A DNA stretch of 64,000 nt from Yeosuana sp043876835 (GCF_043876835.1 NZ_JBAWJZ010000007.1:124001-188000), one strand, 5' to 3'. Positions 1-8,482 are shown, counted from the stretch's first letter. The notes: generated by a model not told the origin, from the letters alone. Translations and numbers: made by a program.

Positions 1-498
1 AGAAGTATTGAACAATTCAGAAATGGTGTAAACCGTATTTTAGTGGCTACCGATGTTATGGCGCGTGGTTTGGATATTGATAACATTAGCCATGTCATAA
101 ACTTTGACACGCCAGATTTTCCTGAAAACTACATGCACAGAATTGGAAGAACAGGTCGTGCAGAACGCGAAGGTAAGTCTATTTTGTTTTCAACAGAAAG
201 TGAACTTGAATCTTTAGAAAAGATTGAAGCTTTAATGAATATGACGATTCCTTTTATGGAATTTCCTGAAGATGTTGACATATCAGACGAATTGATTGAA
301 GAAGAACGCCCACAAATTAAAGAGCGCAATAATCCTATAAAAAAGGATGATGCCATTGGCCCTGCATTTCATGAAAAGAAAGACAAAAACAAGAAAGAAA
401 ATTTAGGAGGTTCTTACAAATTTAAAATTGCTGAAAAGTATAAAAAGCCTAAAACTCGGGGCGATAAAAATTATAATAAGCGAAACAAAAAGAAATAG
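1..498 (+). CDS. DEAD-box ATP-dependent RNA helicase, C-terminal part (5' end outside window)
   Basis: The reading frame is open from base 1, so the gene begins before the window; about 165 C-terminal residues are visible. They hold the end of the second RecA-like domain. Helicase motif V (ATDVMARGLD, coded near 46-78) and motif VI (HRIGRTGRAE, near 136-165) are intact; these bind RNA and contribute the arginine finger. A roughly 60-residue lysine-rich tail follows, ending in a KRNKKK run, as in RhlE-type helicases of Bacteroidota, where such tails help bind RNA. Likely cytoplasmic RNA remodelling (ribosome assembly or mRNA decay); which paralogue it is cannot be told. The accessory block begins directly after its stop codon. 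Confidence 0.93.
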   Translation, partial: RSIEQFRNGVNRILVATDVMARGLDIDNISHVINFDTPDFPENYMHRIGRTGRAEREGKSILFSTESELESLEKIEALMNMTIPFMEFPEDVDISDELIEEERPQIKERNNPIKKDDAIGPAFHEKKDKNKKENLGGSYKFKIAEKYKKPKTRGDKNYNKRNKKK

Positions 499-624
499 AG
501 ATTAAACGAATTTAGCAGCAAGCCAAGTATAAACAGTTATTTTAATGTTGTGCTTTCGTTATTTATTGAATCTTTGGTTCAATTTTTAGAGCCTACTTGG
601 ATTCGTTTTTCGATTTGCTCAATG

Positions 625-1182
625 TTATAATACGAACACCTGGTAACCGTTTTCAACCAAATCCGTAGTCGCTGTAAATCGTGACACAGCCATTCTAACT
701 CCCAGATAAATGTCCTCAGGAAGAAGGTCTTGCTTCATCATTGATTGACCGCATACGATTACTTGAATGCCGTTTCTAAAAAATTCCTCCAGCAGTTCAC
801 CGTTTGGATTCACCAAGGTACTGTTTGGATCCTCTTTGTCAAACCGTTTGCCATAGCTTAGGTTGGCTAGCACCATTGAGGTAGCGCCAGCATAAATCAC
901 AATGGCCATTTGAATATTTTCTTTGGGGATTCCGGCGTAACGATGGAGATTATACATTCTTGCAACATAATCCAGTATATCGGCCGCCTTGGTTTTGTCC
1001 TCCACCCTATTCCCCAACTCTATCACAAATTTGTATTGTTTGGAGGGATCAGGTTTTTCTACCTCAAAAGGAATCGCGTTTACACCGCCATATCCCTGAA
1101 TGGCTGGAAATACCATATCTTGAGCATGAGAAACAGCACTTGATAAAATTATCAGAAAGAGAAGAATAACAGGTTTTTTCAT
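625..1182 (-). CDS. DsrE-family-like secreted protein
   Basis: 185 residues. I place the start at the ATG at 1182, because a typical signal peptide follows (MKKPVILLFLII, cleavage near SHAQ); a longer frame upstream to 1329 has no protein-like features. The mature part contains a DsrE/DsrF-like alpha/beta fold pattern: hydrophobic strands around KFVIEL and MAIVIYAG, then IQVIVCGQSM, where a cysteine sits at the usual DsrE position. Members of this family move sulfur or bind thiols, and small periplasmic relatives of unknown role are common in Bacteroidota. First (leftmost) gene of the accessory block. The family call comes from sequence pattern only. Confidence 0.7.
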   Translation of the reverse strand: MKKPVILLFLIILSSAVSHAQDMVFPAIQGYGGVNAIPFEVEKPDPSKQYKFVIELGNRVEDKTKAADILDYVARMYNLHRYAGIPKENIQMAIVIYAGATSMVLANLSYGKRFDKEDPNSTLVNPNGELLEEFFRNGIQVIVCGQSMMKQDLLPEDIYLGVRMAVSRFTATTDLVENGYQVFVL

Positions 1183-1438
1183 GGAACAAATAATTATTAG
1201 TTGGTTATTATAAAGAACATTGGCTTGGTTATGATTTCGGTTTGGAAACCGTAACTGGTTAAAGATAGCATTTTTTTTGTATAATATTTTGCAAGCAATG
1301 TCAAGAGCAAAGCGAATTGGCAAAATCAAATCGAAGATTCGACGAAGTCAAACCTTTGGGTTCAGTGTAGCTAATTATGGACAATGTTGTGTTTTCGTTT
1401 CATTAATTCATAAAAATTAGGATGGAATACCAATCAAT

Positions 1439-2257
1439 CTAAAATCTTATTTCCTTTTCTATCTTGATAAGAAGTTCGCGGGTGATTGAAAGAATATCGC
1501 CATACGTACGATGAACGTTTCTATGGGCAGTAAATAAATTGCGGTACGCAATAAAGAGTTCCTTATTTTGAAAAAATTCTTCCAGACTGGATTGAAACGG
1601 GACTCTTTCTAAATCAGGTGGAGTTAGGTATAAGCCAAGTTCATAACTTTCTCGTTGGGTTACTTTCTCTAAGTTCTCACTATAATAATTTTGATATTCT
1701 TCTAATGACGCAAAGGTATTGGGAAAATTTTGATTCGCTCTTTCTACTCCTTTTCGGTAATAGGTTTCCTCATACCGGCTAATATCTTTAAGCATATAGT
1801 CAACTTTTTCCAAATAAGAGGTTAGCTCATTTTTAATACTGTCTGAGCTTATAATATCTATATTTCCTGAATTGATAAGCGACCTTAAAGTCCCTAGAAC
1901 AGGACTATAGATTCTACTGCTCAGAGGGAGACGTATTGATCTTTCAATGCTATCATTTGGAACCTCTTTTTTCCAGAATGCTCTTTCCACTACTGCACAA
2001 GCCTTAGCCCTATCCAAATAAAAGGTCTTAATCTCTTGAAGTTCGGTTTCTGATGTTTTTAAATCGGTTTGAAGCTGCTTAAGAATGGTGGTCTCAGCTT
2101 TGTTTCTGTTGCGTTCGTTGTTCCATTCATTAGCCTGTAGTGCAATCAAAATACCTATAACAACAAGAATAATTTCTCCAATTGCATATTTTAGGTAATG
2201 GATAGTTTTGTTTTGCTCAATACTATTTTGTCTGATTTTCCGAAAGAATTTTATCAT
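1439..2257 (-). CDS. DUF6090 family membrane protein (copy 1)
   Basis: 272 residues. The N-terminus shows the DUF6090 signature: a basic FFRKIRQ stretch, then a single membrane helix (about residues 24-42, YAIGEIILVVIGILIALQ) ending in an N-E-W-N motif. A coiled-coil region follows (NKAETTILKQLQTDLK), then an alpha-helical, probably extracytoplasmic domain. The function of the family is unknown; it is abundant and multi-copy in Flavobacteriia. A second DUF6090 gene lies directly downstream on the same strand (102 bp apart). The two proteins are alike only in the first ~60 residues, so they are old paralogues, not a recent duplication. Part of the accessory block. Confidence 0.85.
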   Translation of the reverse strand: MIKFFRKIRQNSIEQNKTIHYLKYAIGEIILVVIGILIALQANEWNNERNRNKAETTILKQLQTDLKTSETELQEIKTFYLDRAKACAVVERAFWKKEVPNDSIERSIRLPLSSRIYSPVLGTLRSLINSGNIDIISSDSIKNELTSYLEKVDYMLKDISRYEETYYRKGVERANQNFPNTFASLEEYQNYYSENLEKVTQRESYELGLYLTPPDLERVPFQSSLEEFFQNKELFIAYRNLFTAHRNVHRTYGDILSITRELLIKIEKEIRF

Positions 2258-2358
2258 TGGTCAGTAATTGGTTACGATTCCCCATAGTTGGCTAAAGATA
2301 GCATTTTTTGGTTTTGGTTGGTTGTGAGCAATGGATTATAACCGATGTTGTGCTTTCG

Positions 2359-3123
2359 TTATTTTTTTTCATTATTATTATCTAAAATTTTAATAAGTTC
2401 AATTGACCTTTTTTGCCCTTCTTTTAGTAATCTTAAATAATAATCGGTAATAGAGGAATACATTATTGCCCTATTCCCTAATTCAATGATTAATTGTTTG
2501 TTTGTAGTATTTAATTTTGCCGTCTTATAAAAAAGATCTTTATCAAAATTTTCGCCATTTTTTGGTTTGTACTTAAAATTAAAAACTGGAATTCCACTTT
2601 CAATTAAATTATTAAGAGCATTTTCGTACCACACTTGTTGATTGGTTAGTTTCTCAAAATAACCTTCATATTCTATAATCGCATCCACGATGGATTTATC
2701 AGTTATTAACCCAATATTACCAGTATTTTTTAATTGTGCTAGGGTTCTATCTGTATAAGTAACAAAAACGGGATGTTTATATGCTTTATTATTTTGCATA
2801 ATAAGCTCTGGGTCTTTTCCCTCTTTCTCATTATAGTTAAAGCACATTGAGGCAAGTGAATCCAGAATTTTAATGCGCTCTTCATTAACGATGATTGCAT
2901 TATTGAAATTTGATAAATCAGTTTTTGCATCTTCAATCAATGAAACGATATATTGCTTTTCACTTTTGCGTTCCGATTTTTTTTGATTCCAATTATTTAA
3001 ACTCAATGCTATTAAAATCCCTATAACTACAAGTACAATTTCGCCAATTGCATAAGTCAGATATTTTCCGAACTTATTTTCAGTTAAAGTTTTTTGTCTA
3101 ATTTTTCTATAGAATTTTATCAT
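2359..3123 (-). CDS. DUF6090 family membrane protein (copy 2)
   Basis: 254 residues with the same N-terminal plan as its neighbour: FYRKIRQ, then a membrane helix (YAIGEIVLVVIGILIALS) and a L-N-N-W-N motif, followed by a helical domain. The function is unknown. The unit that carries it is bounded by inverted ends: GTTGTGCTT at 2347-2355 and its complement ending at 3154. The stop codon (2359-2361) lies two bases beyond the left end motif, as in integron cassettes where the stop falls next to the recombination site. Confidence 0.85.
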   Translation of the reverse strand: MIKFYRKIRQKTLTENKFGKYLTYAIGEIVLVVIGILIALSLNNWNQKKSERKSEKQYIVSLIEDAKTDLSNFNNAIIVNEERIKILDSLASMCFNYNEKEGKDPELIMQNNKAYKHPVFVTYTDRTLAQLKNTGNIGLITDKSIVDAIIEYEGYFEKLTNQQVWYENALNNLIESGIPVFNFKYKPKNGENFDKDLFYKTAKLNTTNKQLIIELGNRAIMYSSITDYYLRLLKEGQKRSIELIKILDNNNEKK

Positions 3124-3150
3124 TGGTTAGCGGTTTGTCATAATGAAGCA

Positions 3151-3271
3151 CAACGTATTTACATAAGATTAGTGCCGTTTCACTCGTTTCTGAAGGAAAA
3201 ATCAGAAGCTAGCAAAACGGCACTAACCTTTGATTAACCACTAAACTAAGCATTATTTTCATACGGTGTTG
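3151..3271 (-). repeat. attC-like hairpin element b
   Basis: 121 nt from CAAC (3151) to GTTG (3268-3271). A perfect 12-bp stem, TTAGTGCCGTTT at 3169-3180 with AAACGGCACTAA at 3215-3226, surrounds an apex related to the other copies (GGAAAAATCAGAAGCTAGC). Lies between the DUF6090 unit and the epimerase unit. Confidence 0.65.
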
Positions 3272-3285
3272 TATGCTGGCTTTAT

Positions 3286-4080
3286 TTAATAATTCATGAG
3301 ATTATTATATTCAAATTCATAGTTTAATAAATCCTTCAATTTTTGGCTACTCACTATTTTATAACTATTGTCAGATTGTTCGTCAAATGTGATATCCGTT
3401 CTCCCTAACTTTTTAAATTCTTTTAGATAAAATTCCATTCTCATTGGGTGACTATCCGAACAGGCATTTAAAATTTCATTCCAAATATCTTTCATTATTA
3501 TTTGTTCAATGATTCGAATGCAATCATCACGATGTATTAAGTTTATATAGCCTTTTGGATTATTCAACTTATTACCAGGTTTAATAAAATTACCTGGTTG
3601 TCTGTCATAACCAAACAGGCCTCCAAATCTTATTATTGTTGTCTTAAAAAAGGCATTTGATTTAAATAATCGCTCAATATCTGAAAGATGCGTATTTTTT
3701 GTTGGTGTTTCTTTAGTAACTATTCCGTTGGTGTCTGGATAAACTGATGTTGAACTAATGAACACTATTTTGCGTATTTCTGATTTTTCAATTTTAGATA
3801 TCAAATTTTTAAAGTCTTCAATATTTTTTGAAGGAATAGCTATGACTAAAACATCAGAGAATAAAAAGTCTGAAATATCAATATTCTTATTGCCAATGTC
3901 AATTACAAATGGTTTGATTCCATTTGATTCAAGCTTACTTAATCTGTTTTGAGATGTGGTAGAACCATTAATTCTATGCCCTTTCTTGATCAACTCAAGT
4001 GCTAAAGCCATTCCAAGCCAACCACATCCTAATATGCTAATTCTTTGATTCAATATAATGTCATTTTTACTCGAATACAA
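3286..4080 (-). CDS. SDR-like NAD(P)-dependent epimerase/dehydratase (YeeZ-like), TTG start
   Basis: 264 residues. An N-terminal Rossmann motif ILGCGWLG (residues 16-23, G-x-G-x-x-G) is followed by a typical extended-SDR strand and serine/tyrosine region (VFISSTSVYPDTNG, residues 106-119). FGGLFGYDRQPG resembles the substrate-side loop of atypical SDRs of the YeeZ type. Substrate unknown. There is no ATG before the Rossmann motif: the frame opens after a TAG and the only plausible starts are TTG at 4080 or TTG nine codons later. The first TTG lies inside the unit end (GTTGTAT), so the gene starts exactly at the cassette-like boundary; it may be slightly 5'-truncated. Confidence 0.75.
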   Translation of the reverse strand: MYSSKNDIILNQRISILGCGWLGMALALELIKKGHRINGSTTSQNRLSKLESNGIKPFVIDIGNKNIDISDFLFSDVLVIAIPSKNIEDFKNLISKIEKSEIRKIVFISSTSVYPDTNGIVTKETPTKNTHLSDIERLFKSNAFFKTTIIRFGGLFGYDRQPGNFIKPGNKLNNPKGYINLIHRDDCIRIIEQIIMKDIWNEILNACSDSHPMRMEFYLKEFKKLGRTDITFDEQSDNSYKIVSSQKLKDLLNYEFEYNNLMNY

Positions 4081-4188
4081 CAGTTTTGTGAATGGCTTGT
4101 TTCGGGAAATCAGCTATGGTTTTCCGCCGTGGACGAAAGATAGTAAAAGTGCAGGATTTTTCGAAGCAGTGAATTATACAAATTGTTG
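4078..4188 (-). repeat. attC-like element a (divergent)
   Basis: 111 nt between the epimerase and RsgA genes, from CAAC (4078-4081) to GTTG (4185-4188). The inside differs from the other copies but still has short self-complementary parts (GGAAATCAGCTATGG and TTTTCC). A GAAAGATAGTA stretch recalls the TAAAGATAGCA stretches at 1259 and 2293. Confidence 0.45.
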
Positions 4189-4191
4189 TAC

Positions 4192-5259
4192 TTAGTATTT
4201 ATTTGATTTTTTTAAATTTTTAAATTGCTTGACCATTTTTCCAAAATTTTTGTCTTTTTTGCGTTTTTCAGCAACAGTTGATTCAAAATGTTCTTTTTCT
4301 TGTTTCATTTTCAGATAATTTTCATAGAACAATTTATCTACTTTTTCATTTTCAACAGCTGCCATAACAGCACAATCAATTTCTATTGTATGGGTACAAT
4401 CTTTAAATCTACAGTTTTTAGATAGCTCAACTATTTCTTCAAATGTTTTTTCCAATCCTCCAACTGAATCTGCGATACCCACTTCTCTCATTCCGGGATT
4501 GTCAATTATAATTCCACCATTTTCAAGAACTATTAATTCTCGGTGGCTTGTAATGTGCCGTCCTTTATTCGTATTTGCGCTAATCGTATTGGTTTTCATC
4601 TGTTGTTTACCCGAAAGATTGTTTAGAAGGCTTGATTTTCCTACTCCTGATGAGCCTAATAAACAATAGGTTTTGCCCTTTACTATATACTCTTTGAGTT
4701 TTTCAAATCCTTTTTGAGACTCATTGCTTATGGGAATTATCGGTACTTGTTTTATCCTTTCTTGAACTTTACTAACCAACTCTGATAATTCGCTATCATT
4801 TATCAAATCAATTTTATTGAGAACGATAATCGGTTTTACATTCGATACATTGCAAATGGTCAAATATCTTTCAATTCTGTTAATGTTAAAATCCCTGTCA
4901 ACAGCTTGAACAATGAAGGCATAATCAATATTTGTTGCAATAATTTGCTTTTCACCTTGTTTTCCAACGGCTTGTCTTTCAATAATTGTTTTTCTTGGGA
5001 AGACAGAATGAATAAGTACTTTATTGTCGTCATATTCATAAATTGTAACCCAATCACCAACAGCAGGGAAATCTTCACGCGTATTTGCAGTATATCTTAA
5101 GTTTCCTGTAATTTCTGCATCAAATTCCCCTTTTTCAGTTTTAACAATATATCTTTCCTTGTGCTCTGAAATAATTCTTCCGATTTCAAAGTCTAATAGA
5201 TTATGTTGAATTCTTAGTTTTTCTATTTTGTCGTTATATCCTAAATGTTCTAATTTCAT
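4192..5259 (-). CDS. rsgA: Ribosome small subunit-dependent GTPase A (RsgA/YjeQ)
   Basis: 355 residues. Circularly permuted GTPase that checks late maturation of the 30S subunit. An N-terminal OB-fold (about 25-95) is followed by G4 NKID (148-151), G1 GSSGVGKS (202-209), G3 DNPGMRE (253-259) and the zinc knuckle C283-x4-C288-x-H290-x5-C296, all intact; a lysine-rich tail follows. The gene lies in the cassette-like block, with 10-nt matching ends (GTTGTACTTA at 4185-4194, complement at 5539-5548), and its TAA stop is inside the left end. RsgA is normally a single housekeeping gene, so this may be a mobile extra copy; that needs the whole genome. A good promoter lies about 230 bp upstream. Confidence 0.93.
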   Translation of the reverse strand: MKLEHLGYNDKIEKLRIQHNLLDFEIGRIISEHKERYIVKTEKGEFDAEITGNLRYTANTREDFPAVGDWVTIYEYDDNKVLIHSVFPRKTIIERQAVGKQGEKQIIATNIDYAFIVQAVDRDFNINRIERYLTICNVSNVKPIIVLNKIDLINDSELSELVSKVQERIKQVPIIPISNESQKGFEKLKEYIVKGKTYCLLGSSGVGKSSLLNNLSGKQQMKTNTISANTNKGRHITSHRELIVLENGGIIIDNPGMREVGIADSVGGLEKTFEEIVELSKNCRFKDCTHTIEIDCAVMAAVENEKVDKLFYENYLKMKQEKEHFESTVAEKRKKDKNFGKMVKQFKNLKKSNKY

Positions 5260-5400
5260 ATTCTGTGTGTTTTAAAATATTGTAAACACTTGCGATATTC
5301 ATAATTAATTTAAATACAAAAGCGTTCACAATTGATGTGTTTATTTGTAAAATGTAAATAAGAAGAAATGCTTCATATTCTTACCTGAAGAAAAGAACGT

Positions 5401-5425
5401 AGATAGTCAAAGAAATTGACTATCT
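5401..5425. other. Perfect 10-bp hairpin in the rsgA leader
   Basis: AGATAGTCAA (5401-5410), loop AGAAA, then TTGACTATCT (5416-5425). It lies between the predicted rsgA promoter and its start codon, so it would be in the 5' untranslated RNA. No U-run follows on the minus strand, so it is not a standard terminator. Role unknown. Confidence 0.5.
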
Positions 5426-5485
5426 ATTTTACAATATCCGAATATGATATTACAGATGTAATAGACATGAAATTTAATTAGAGTA

Positions 5486-5518
5486 CAAAATTAAAAAATT
5501 TCCCTTATAAAGTTCAAA
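5486..5518 (-). promoter_or_regulatory. Predicted Bacteroidota promoter for rsgA
   Basis: On the minus strand TTTG (5518-5515) is followed after 21 nt by TAATTTTG (5493-5486). Both boxes and the spacing fit the Bacteroidota -33/-7 consensus. It would give a leader of about 220 nt. It lies inside the same cassette-like unit as the gene, so the unit carries its own promoter. Confidence 0.6.
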
Positions 5519-5544
5519 TAAAGAGTGTGTTTTTGTATTAAGTA

Positions 5545-5673
5545 CAACGTTTATGTTATATGGAAAGTTGCGTGTTTGTGTACGAGGATTTTCAGTAGGA
5601 AAATCAGAAGCTAGCAAACGAGCAACTAACATTGGTTTAGGGTAAAACAAGCAATTATTTTTACACGGTATTA
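5545..5673 (-). repeat. attC-like hairpin element c
   Basis: About 129 nt from CAAC (5545-5548) to the position where GTTG is expected; here it reads ATTA (5670-5673), so the site looks decayed on that side. Shares AAGTTGCGTGTTTGTG and the apex hairpin GATTTTC/GGAAAATC with elements f and h. Confidence 0.65.
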
Positions 5674-5685
5674 CCCAACGTTTTT

Positions 5686-6285
5686 TTAATTAAAGAAATA
5701 ACCTATTGATAAACTAATTACAGAATTTTTAACTCTTTCATTTTTAAAGACCTTTGTCATACCATATGAATATCTTGATTGTAGAATTAAGGCATTACTT
5801 AATTTATAACTAAAACCACCATTCAATGCGAATTCTATTGAATTAGTATTGCTGAATTTAACTTCTTTCCCGTTATCACTAATTGAATTGCCTATTATTC
5901 CTTTACTATTGAGTAAAAAACCTATTTGGGGTCCAAAATCAATACTCAATTTATTTAAGAATGAAAATTTTACTTGTATTGGTATATCTAAATAGTGGAG
6001 TTCTGTATCTAATGAAATATTTGTTGATGATTTAGTGTTTTCAGGATAGAAAACTCCTCCTTTTTTATTGTACAATAATTCAGTATACAATGAAAGTGAA
6101 TTGTTCAATTCTAATTCAAATATTCCTCCAATATTTAATCCTTGATTACTTGTTGTAGTGCCAAATTGAGTATGTAAACCTGAAAGATTCACCCCTCCTT
6201 TAACACCAATTCTAATTTCATTTTGGGCAATGGAATTCATTGATATTAGTAATGAAAATGCTAAAATTATTTTTTTTAAGTTCAT
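5686..6285 (-). CDS. Outer-membrane beta-barrel protein (PorT-like fold)
   Basis: 199 residues from the ATG at 6285; a TTG-like start six codons earlier is less likely because the signal peptide begins at MNLKKIILAFSLLI and ends near SIAQ. The mature part starts with IRIGVKGGVNLSGL, the usual first strand of the PorT/outer-membrane beta-barrel family (Pfam OMP_b-brl type), and shows alternating hydrophobic strands ending in a terminal aromatic residue (SIGYFFN). Probably an 8- to 10-stranded barrel; substrate or partner unknown. It lies alone between two attC-like elements. A second, unrelated-looking barrel gene is found two units away. Confidence 0.8.
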   Translation of the reverse strand: MNLKKIILAFSLLISMNSIAQNEIRIGVKGGVNLSGLHTQFGTTTSNQGLNIGGIFELELNNSLSLYTELLYNKKGGVFYPENTKSSTNISLDTELHYLDIPIQVKFSFLNKLSIDFGPQIGFLLNSKGIIGNSISDNGKEVKFSNTNSIEFALNGGFSYKLSNALILQSRYSYGMTKVFKNERVKNSVISLSIGYFFN

Positions 6286-6311
6286 AAGTTTGTGTTTTGT
6301 CAAATGTTTGC

Positions 6312-6463
6312 CAACGTATTTGTATAAGAATAGTGGTGTGTTTAAGCACCTAATTTAGCAAATACAAACCGAATAGACACGAGCAACGCAAACTGGCTGA
6401 AAGCAAAATCCGCGAGGATTTTCCGAGTAGGCAAGAGCAAGCAATTATTTTTACACGGTGTTG
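6312..6463 (-). repeat. attC-like hairpin element d
   Basis: 152 nt from CAAC (6312-6315) to GTTG (6460-6463). Contains AAGCACCTAATTTAGCAAAT, also seen nearly unchanged in the copy at 34.5 kb, and the apex GATTTTCCGAGTAGG shared with element e. Confidence 0.65.
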
Positions 6464-6481
6464 CCACCAGTACTTTCTCCG

Positions 6482-7168
6482 CTAAAAGTATTGCGACAAA
6501 TAATCAATTCTTTCTTGATTTTTGATTATTTCGTGATACCAAGCGGGCGGTTGATAATCTACCCAATAGCCATCTTCTTTTTCAGATTTGGCTTGTCTAA
6601 TTCGTGCTTTTTCAATTATATCGAGTGAACTTTTGCTGGGGTTCTTTAATAATTCGATCGATTTTATTTCGTTCATTTTTATTTTTACTTTTTCACTTTC
6701 ATTATTTTCTTTATAGGCAAGAAATAGATCCAATGGAATGTTTTTATACATAACCATTTCTTCTAAAAGCCTATATTTTTCAATGTCAGTTTTAGTAACA
6801 GTTAATATTTTCTTTTCTTCGTCATATTTAGTTTTTGGTTGTTCGTAAAATCTCTTACTGATGTTTTCGACATAATACAATTTCGCAGTTCCCTTGCGAT
6901 AGGAAGCATAACTATCGGGATTTGAAAGATTAAACTTAAAATCATAAAGAATTAATTGTTTTGTTCCATTGTCGTGAACTAAACAAAATCCGTTTGGTCT
7001 GTATTTGTACTCATATCCTCCACTTCCAAATGTTATAAATCCTTCGATAGTTTTTCCGTCGTTTAATGTGACCTTACAAACAGCTTGAATTTCGGGTAAT
7101 CCAAGGTCAAGTTGAATTGGTTTAGCAGATGTAAAAATTATTAAGATAAAAGCTAATAATATTATCAT
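6482..7168 (-). CDS. Secreted protein of unknown function
   Basis: 228 residues. I use the ATG at 7168 (MIILLAFILIIF), which starts a hydrophobic signal sequence; the TTG six codons upstream lies in the unit end. After the signal comes a short beta-rich domain (CKVTLNDGKTIEGFITFGSG, about 30-50) that resembles small beta-barrel domains found in Bacteroidota exported proteins, then a charged alpha/beta part ending in a tryptophan-rich C-terminus (WVDYQPPAWYHE). I do not recognise a family. The unit has 8-nt matching ends: GTTGCCAC at 6460-6467 and GTGGCAAC at 7180-7187. Confidence 0.7.
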   Translation of the reverse strand: MIILLAFILIIFTSAKPIQLDLGLPEIQAVCKVTLNDGKTIEGFITFGSGGYEYKYRPNGFCLVHDNGTKQLILYDFKFNLSNPDSYASYRKGTAKLYYVENISKRFYEQPKTKYDEEKKILTVTKTDIEKYRLLEEMVMYKNIPLDLFLAYKENNESEKVKIKMNEIKSIELLKNPSKSSLDIIEKARIRQAKSEKEDGYWVDYQPPAWYHEIIKNQERIDYLSQYF

Positions 7169-7183
7169 TTTTCGTATTAGTGG

Positions 7184-7273
7184 CAACGTTTATATTTATA
7201 TGGAAAGTTGCGTGTTTGCGTGCGAGGATTTTCCGAGTAGGCGAGAACAAGCAATTACTTATAGCCATTGTTG
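7184..7273 (-). repeat. attC-like hairpin element e (short form)
   Basis: 90 nt from CAAC (7184-7187) to GTTG (7270-7273). Same left half as element f (ATATGGAAAGTTGCGTGTTTG) but lacks most of the right half, so it is an internally deleted copy. Confidence 0.6.
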
Positions 7274-7284
7274 TAGGTAGTTTT

Positions 7285-7875
7285 TTACAGTCCATATCCA
7301 ATTCCGAATTTCATAATATTAATATTCGTATTGTAACTCATATCTGGAACTCCATTTTCAACTCCGATTTTTACAAAATCATATTGTGCTTGTAAAAAGA
7401 ATTTTTCAGATATATCATATGCAATTCCTAAATTAAAATTAAATCCACTTTCGCTATCATCAATGTCAGCAGGCAATTCAGCATCTCGATTGTCCGCCCA
7501 TTCTGCATTATAAATAAGTATTGAATATCCAATTCCGATTTGAGGATGAAGTTTTTCTAAATTCGGAATATTAAACTCTGCAAATAAGCGAGGTTGAATA
7601 GGAATAATTTTAACGTCAAACAGTTGATTCAGGTCGGTTGCACCTGATTTAGTGTTTTTAAAGAATCCAAAATTCGCGGACACTCCTAAATTCAGCACTT
7701 CTTTTTGTAGAAATCTATAGTTGATTCCCAAGTCAATAATTCCGTTATAGTTTTCTCCCAAAAAATTATCTCCAATAGCGATTGGGAAATTAGCCTCAAT
7801 GTCAAATTTAGATTCTTGGGCGTTTAAATTTAGAGCTAAAAATAAAGTTAAAATCCAATAAAGTTTTGATTTCAT
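7285..7875 (-). CDS. Outer-membrane beta-barrel protein
   Basis: 196 residues, ATG at 7875, signal peptide MKSKLYWILTLFLALNLNAQ. The mature chain is a series of amphipathic beta strands (LGINYRFLQKEVLNLGVSANFGFF, residues ~48-70; FFLQAQYDFVKIG near 160) and ends with IMKFGIGYGL, a typical barrel-closing strand. Outer-membrane barrel with unknown ligand. Not clearly related in sequence to the barrel gene at 5686. One attC-like element lies on each side; the unit's two ends share only GTTG. Confidence 0.78.
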   Translation of the reverse strand: MKSKLYWILTLFLALNLNAQESKFDIEANFPIAIGDNFLGENYNGIIDLGINYRFLQKEVLNLGVSANFGFFKNTKSGATDLNQLFDVKIIPIQPRLFAEFNIPNLEKLHPQIGIGYSILIYNAEWADNRDAELPADIDDSESGFNFNLGIAYDISEKFFLQAQYDFVKIGVENGVPDMSYNTNINIMKFGIGYGL

Positions 7876-7930
7876 AAGTTAAGTCAAGTTTTGTTTATAT
7901 TTAATTTCAGTTTTTTGGGCAAATTATTGC

Positions 7931-8058
7931 CAACGTTTGGTATATGGAAAGTTGCGTGTTTGTGTGCAAGGATTTTCCGAAGGAAAATCAGAAGCTAGCA
8001 AACAAAGCAACTAACATAGGTTTAGTATAAAACTAGCAATTTTTTATATACTGTGTTG
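7931..8058 (-). repeat. attC-like hairpin element f (best-preserved copy)
   Basis: 128 nt from CAAC (7931-7934) to GTTG (8055-8058). Nested stems: GTTGC and TGTTTG pair with CAAACA and GCAAC; apex GATTTTCC (7971-7978), GAA, GGAAAATC (7982-7989) is a perfect 8-bp stem. The outer TATA and CAAC parts can also pair. Confidence 0.7.
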
Positions 8059-8068
8059 TAGTGCGTTT

Positions 8069-8482
8069 TTATTTAATCATTTTTTTAAGTTTTTCTGAAT
8101 ACTTTTCAGAGTCGACGAAATCAATGAAGTGTCCATAAATAGGGCTAATCCATTTTTTCTTTTTATTGCTCAAAACAACAATCATATTGAATGTTTTATT
8201 GTAATCCACTTTGTCAATGTCAGTCCAATAAATTTCTTTTTTTGTCCCAATCTCGTTTTTTATAATCATTGATTTATCTCCGATAATAATTCTATACTTG
8301 TAATAATGTATGGTCAGGTAAAGTCCGATTGAGAGAAAAGCAATAAACATTAGAATAACACTCAAAAGTCCGCCGTTTTCATATTCCTTAAGCACAAAAA
8401 ACAGAACATAGATTAATAACAAGGAAATTGCAAAACAAAAAAGTCCGAAGAAGAGAATCAATTTTCCAGGTTTTAAATCCAT
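8069..8482 (-). CDS. Small membrane protein with PH-like C-terminal domain
   Basis: 137 residues, ATG at 8482. Two membrane helices (about residues 8-30 and 38-58), a short hairpin, then a ~75-residue cytoplasmic beta-rich domain (YRIIIGDKSMIIKNEIG, TDIDKVDYNKTF) with the look of a bacterial PH/YdbT-like domain. Function unknown; proteins of this plan (membrane pair plus PH) are common and undescribed in Bacteroidota. The unit has perfect 10-nt inverted ends: GTTGTAGTGC at 8055-8064 and GCACTACAAC at 8503-8512. It is the last unit of the block. Confidence 0.7.
   Translation of the reverse strand: MDLKPGKLILFFGLFCFAISLLLIYVLFFVLKEYENGGLLSVILMFIAFLSIGLYLTIHYYKYRIIIGDKSMIIKNEIGTKKEIYWTDIDKVDYNKTFNMIVVLSNKKKKWISPIYGHFIDFVDSEKYSEKLKKMIK

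Larger units (their letters stand above)
5260..5685 (-). other. 426-bp gap between rsgA and the beta-barrel gene
   Basis: No gene of convincing length is seen. The first ~290 bp next to rsgA hold its predicted promoter and leader hairpin. The rest is attC-like element c. Confidence 0.6.

Noticed and set aside
1183..1329. N-terminal extension of the DsrE-like gene to 1329
   Set aside because: The extra 49 codons show no protein-like pattern and the signal peptide starts at the ATG at 1182. The region fits the intergenic repeat context.
2258..2358. Full attC-like element between the two DUF6090 genes
   Set aside because: It has GTTGTGCTTTCGTT at one end and TAAAGATAGCATTTTTT, also found at 1259, but no clear paired arm or apex hairpin, so I did not list it as a copy.
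7169..7186. TTG start at 7186 for the unknown secreted protein
   Set aside because: The ATG at 7168 opens a good signal peptide, and the TTG lies within the unit end sequence GTGGCAAC.
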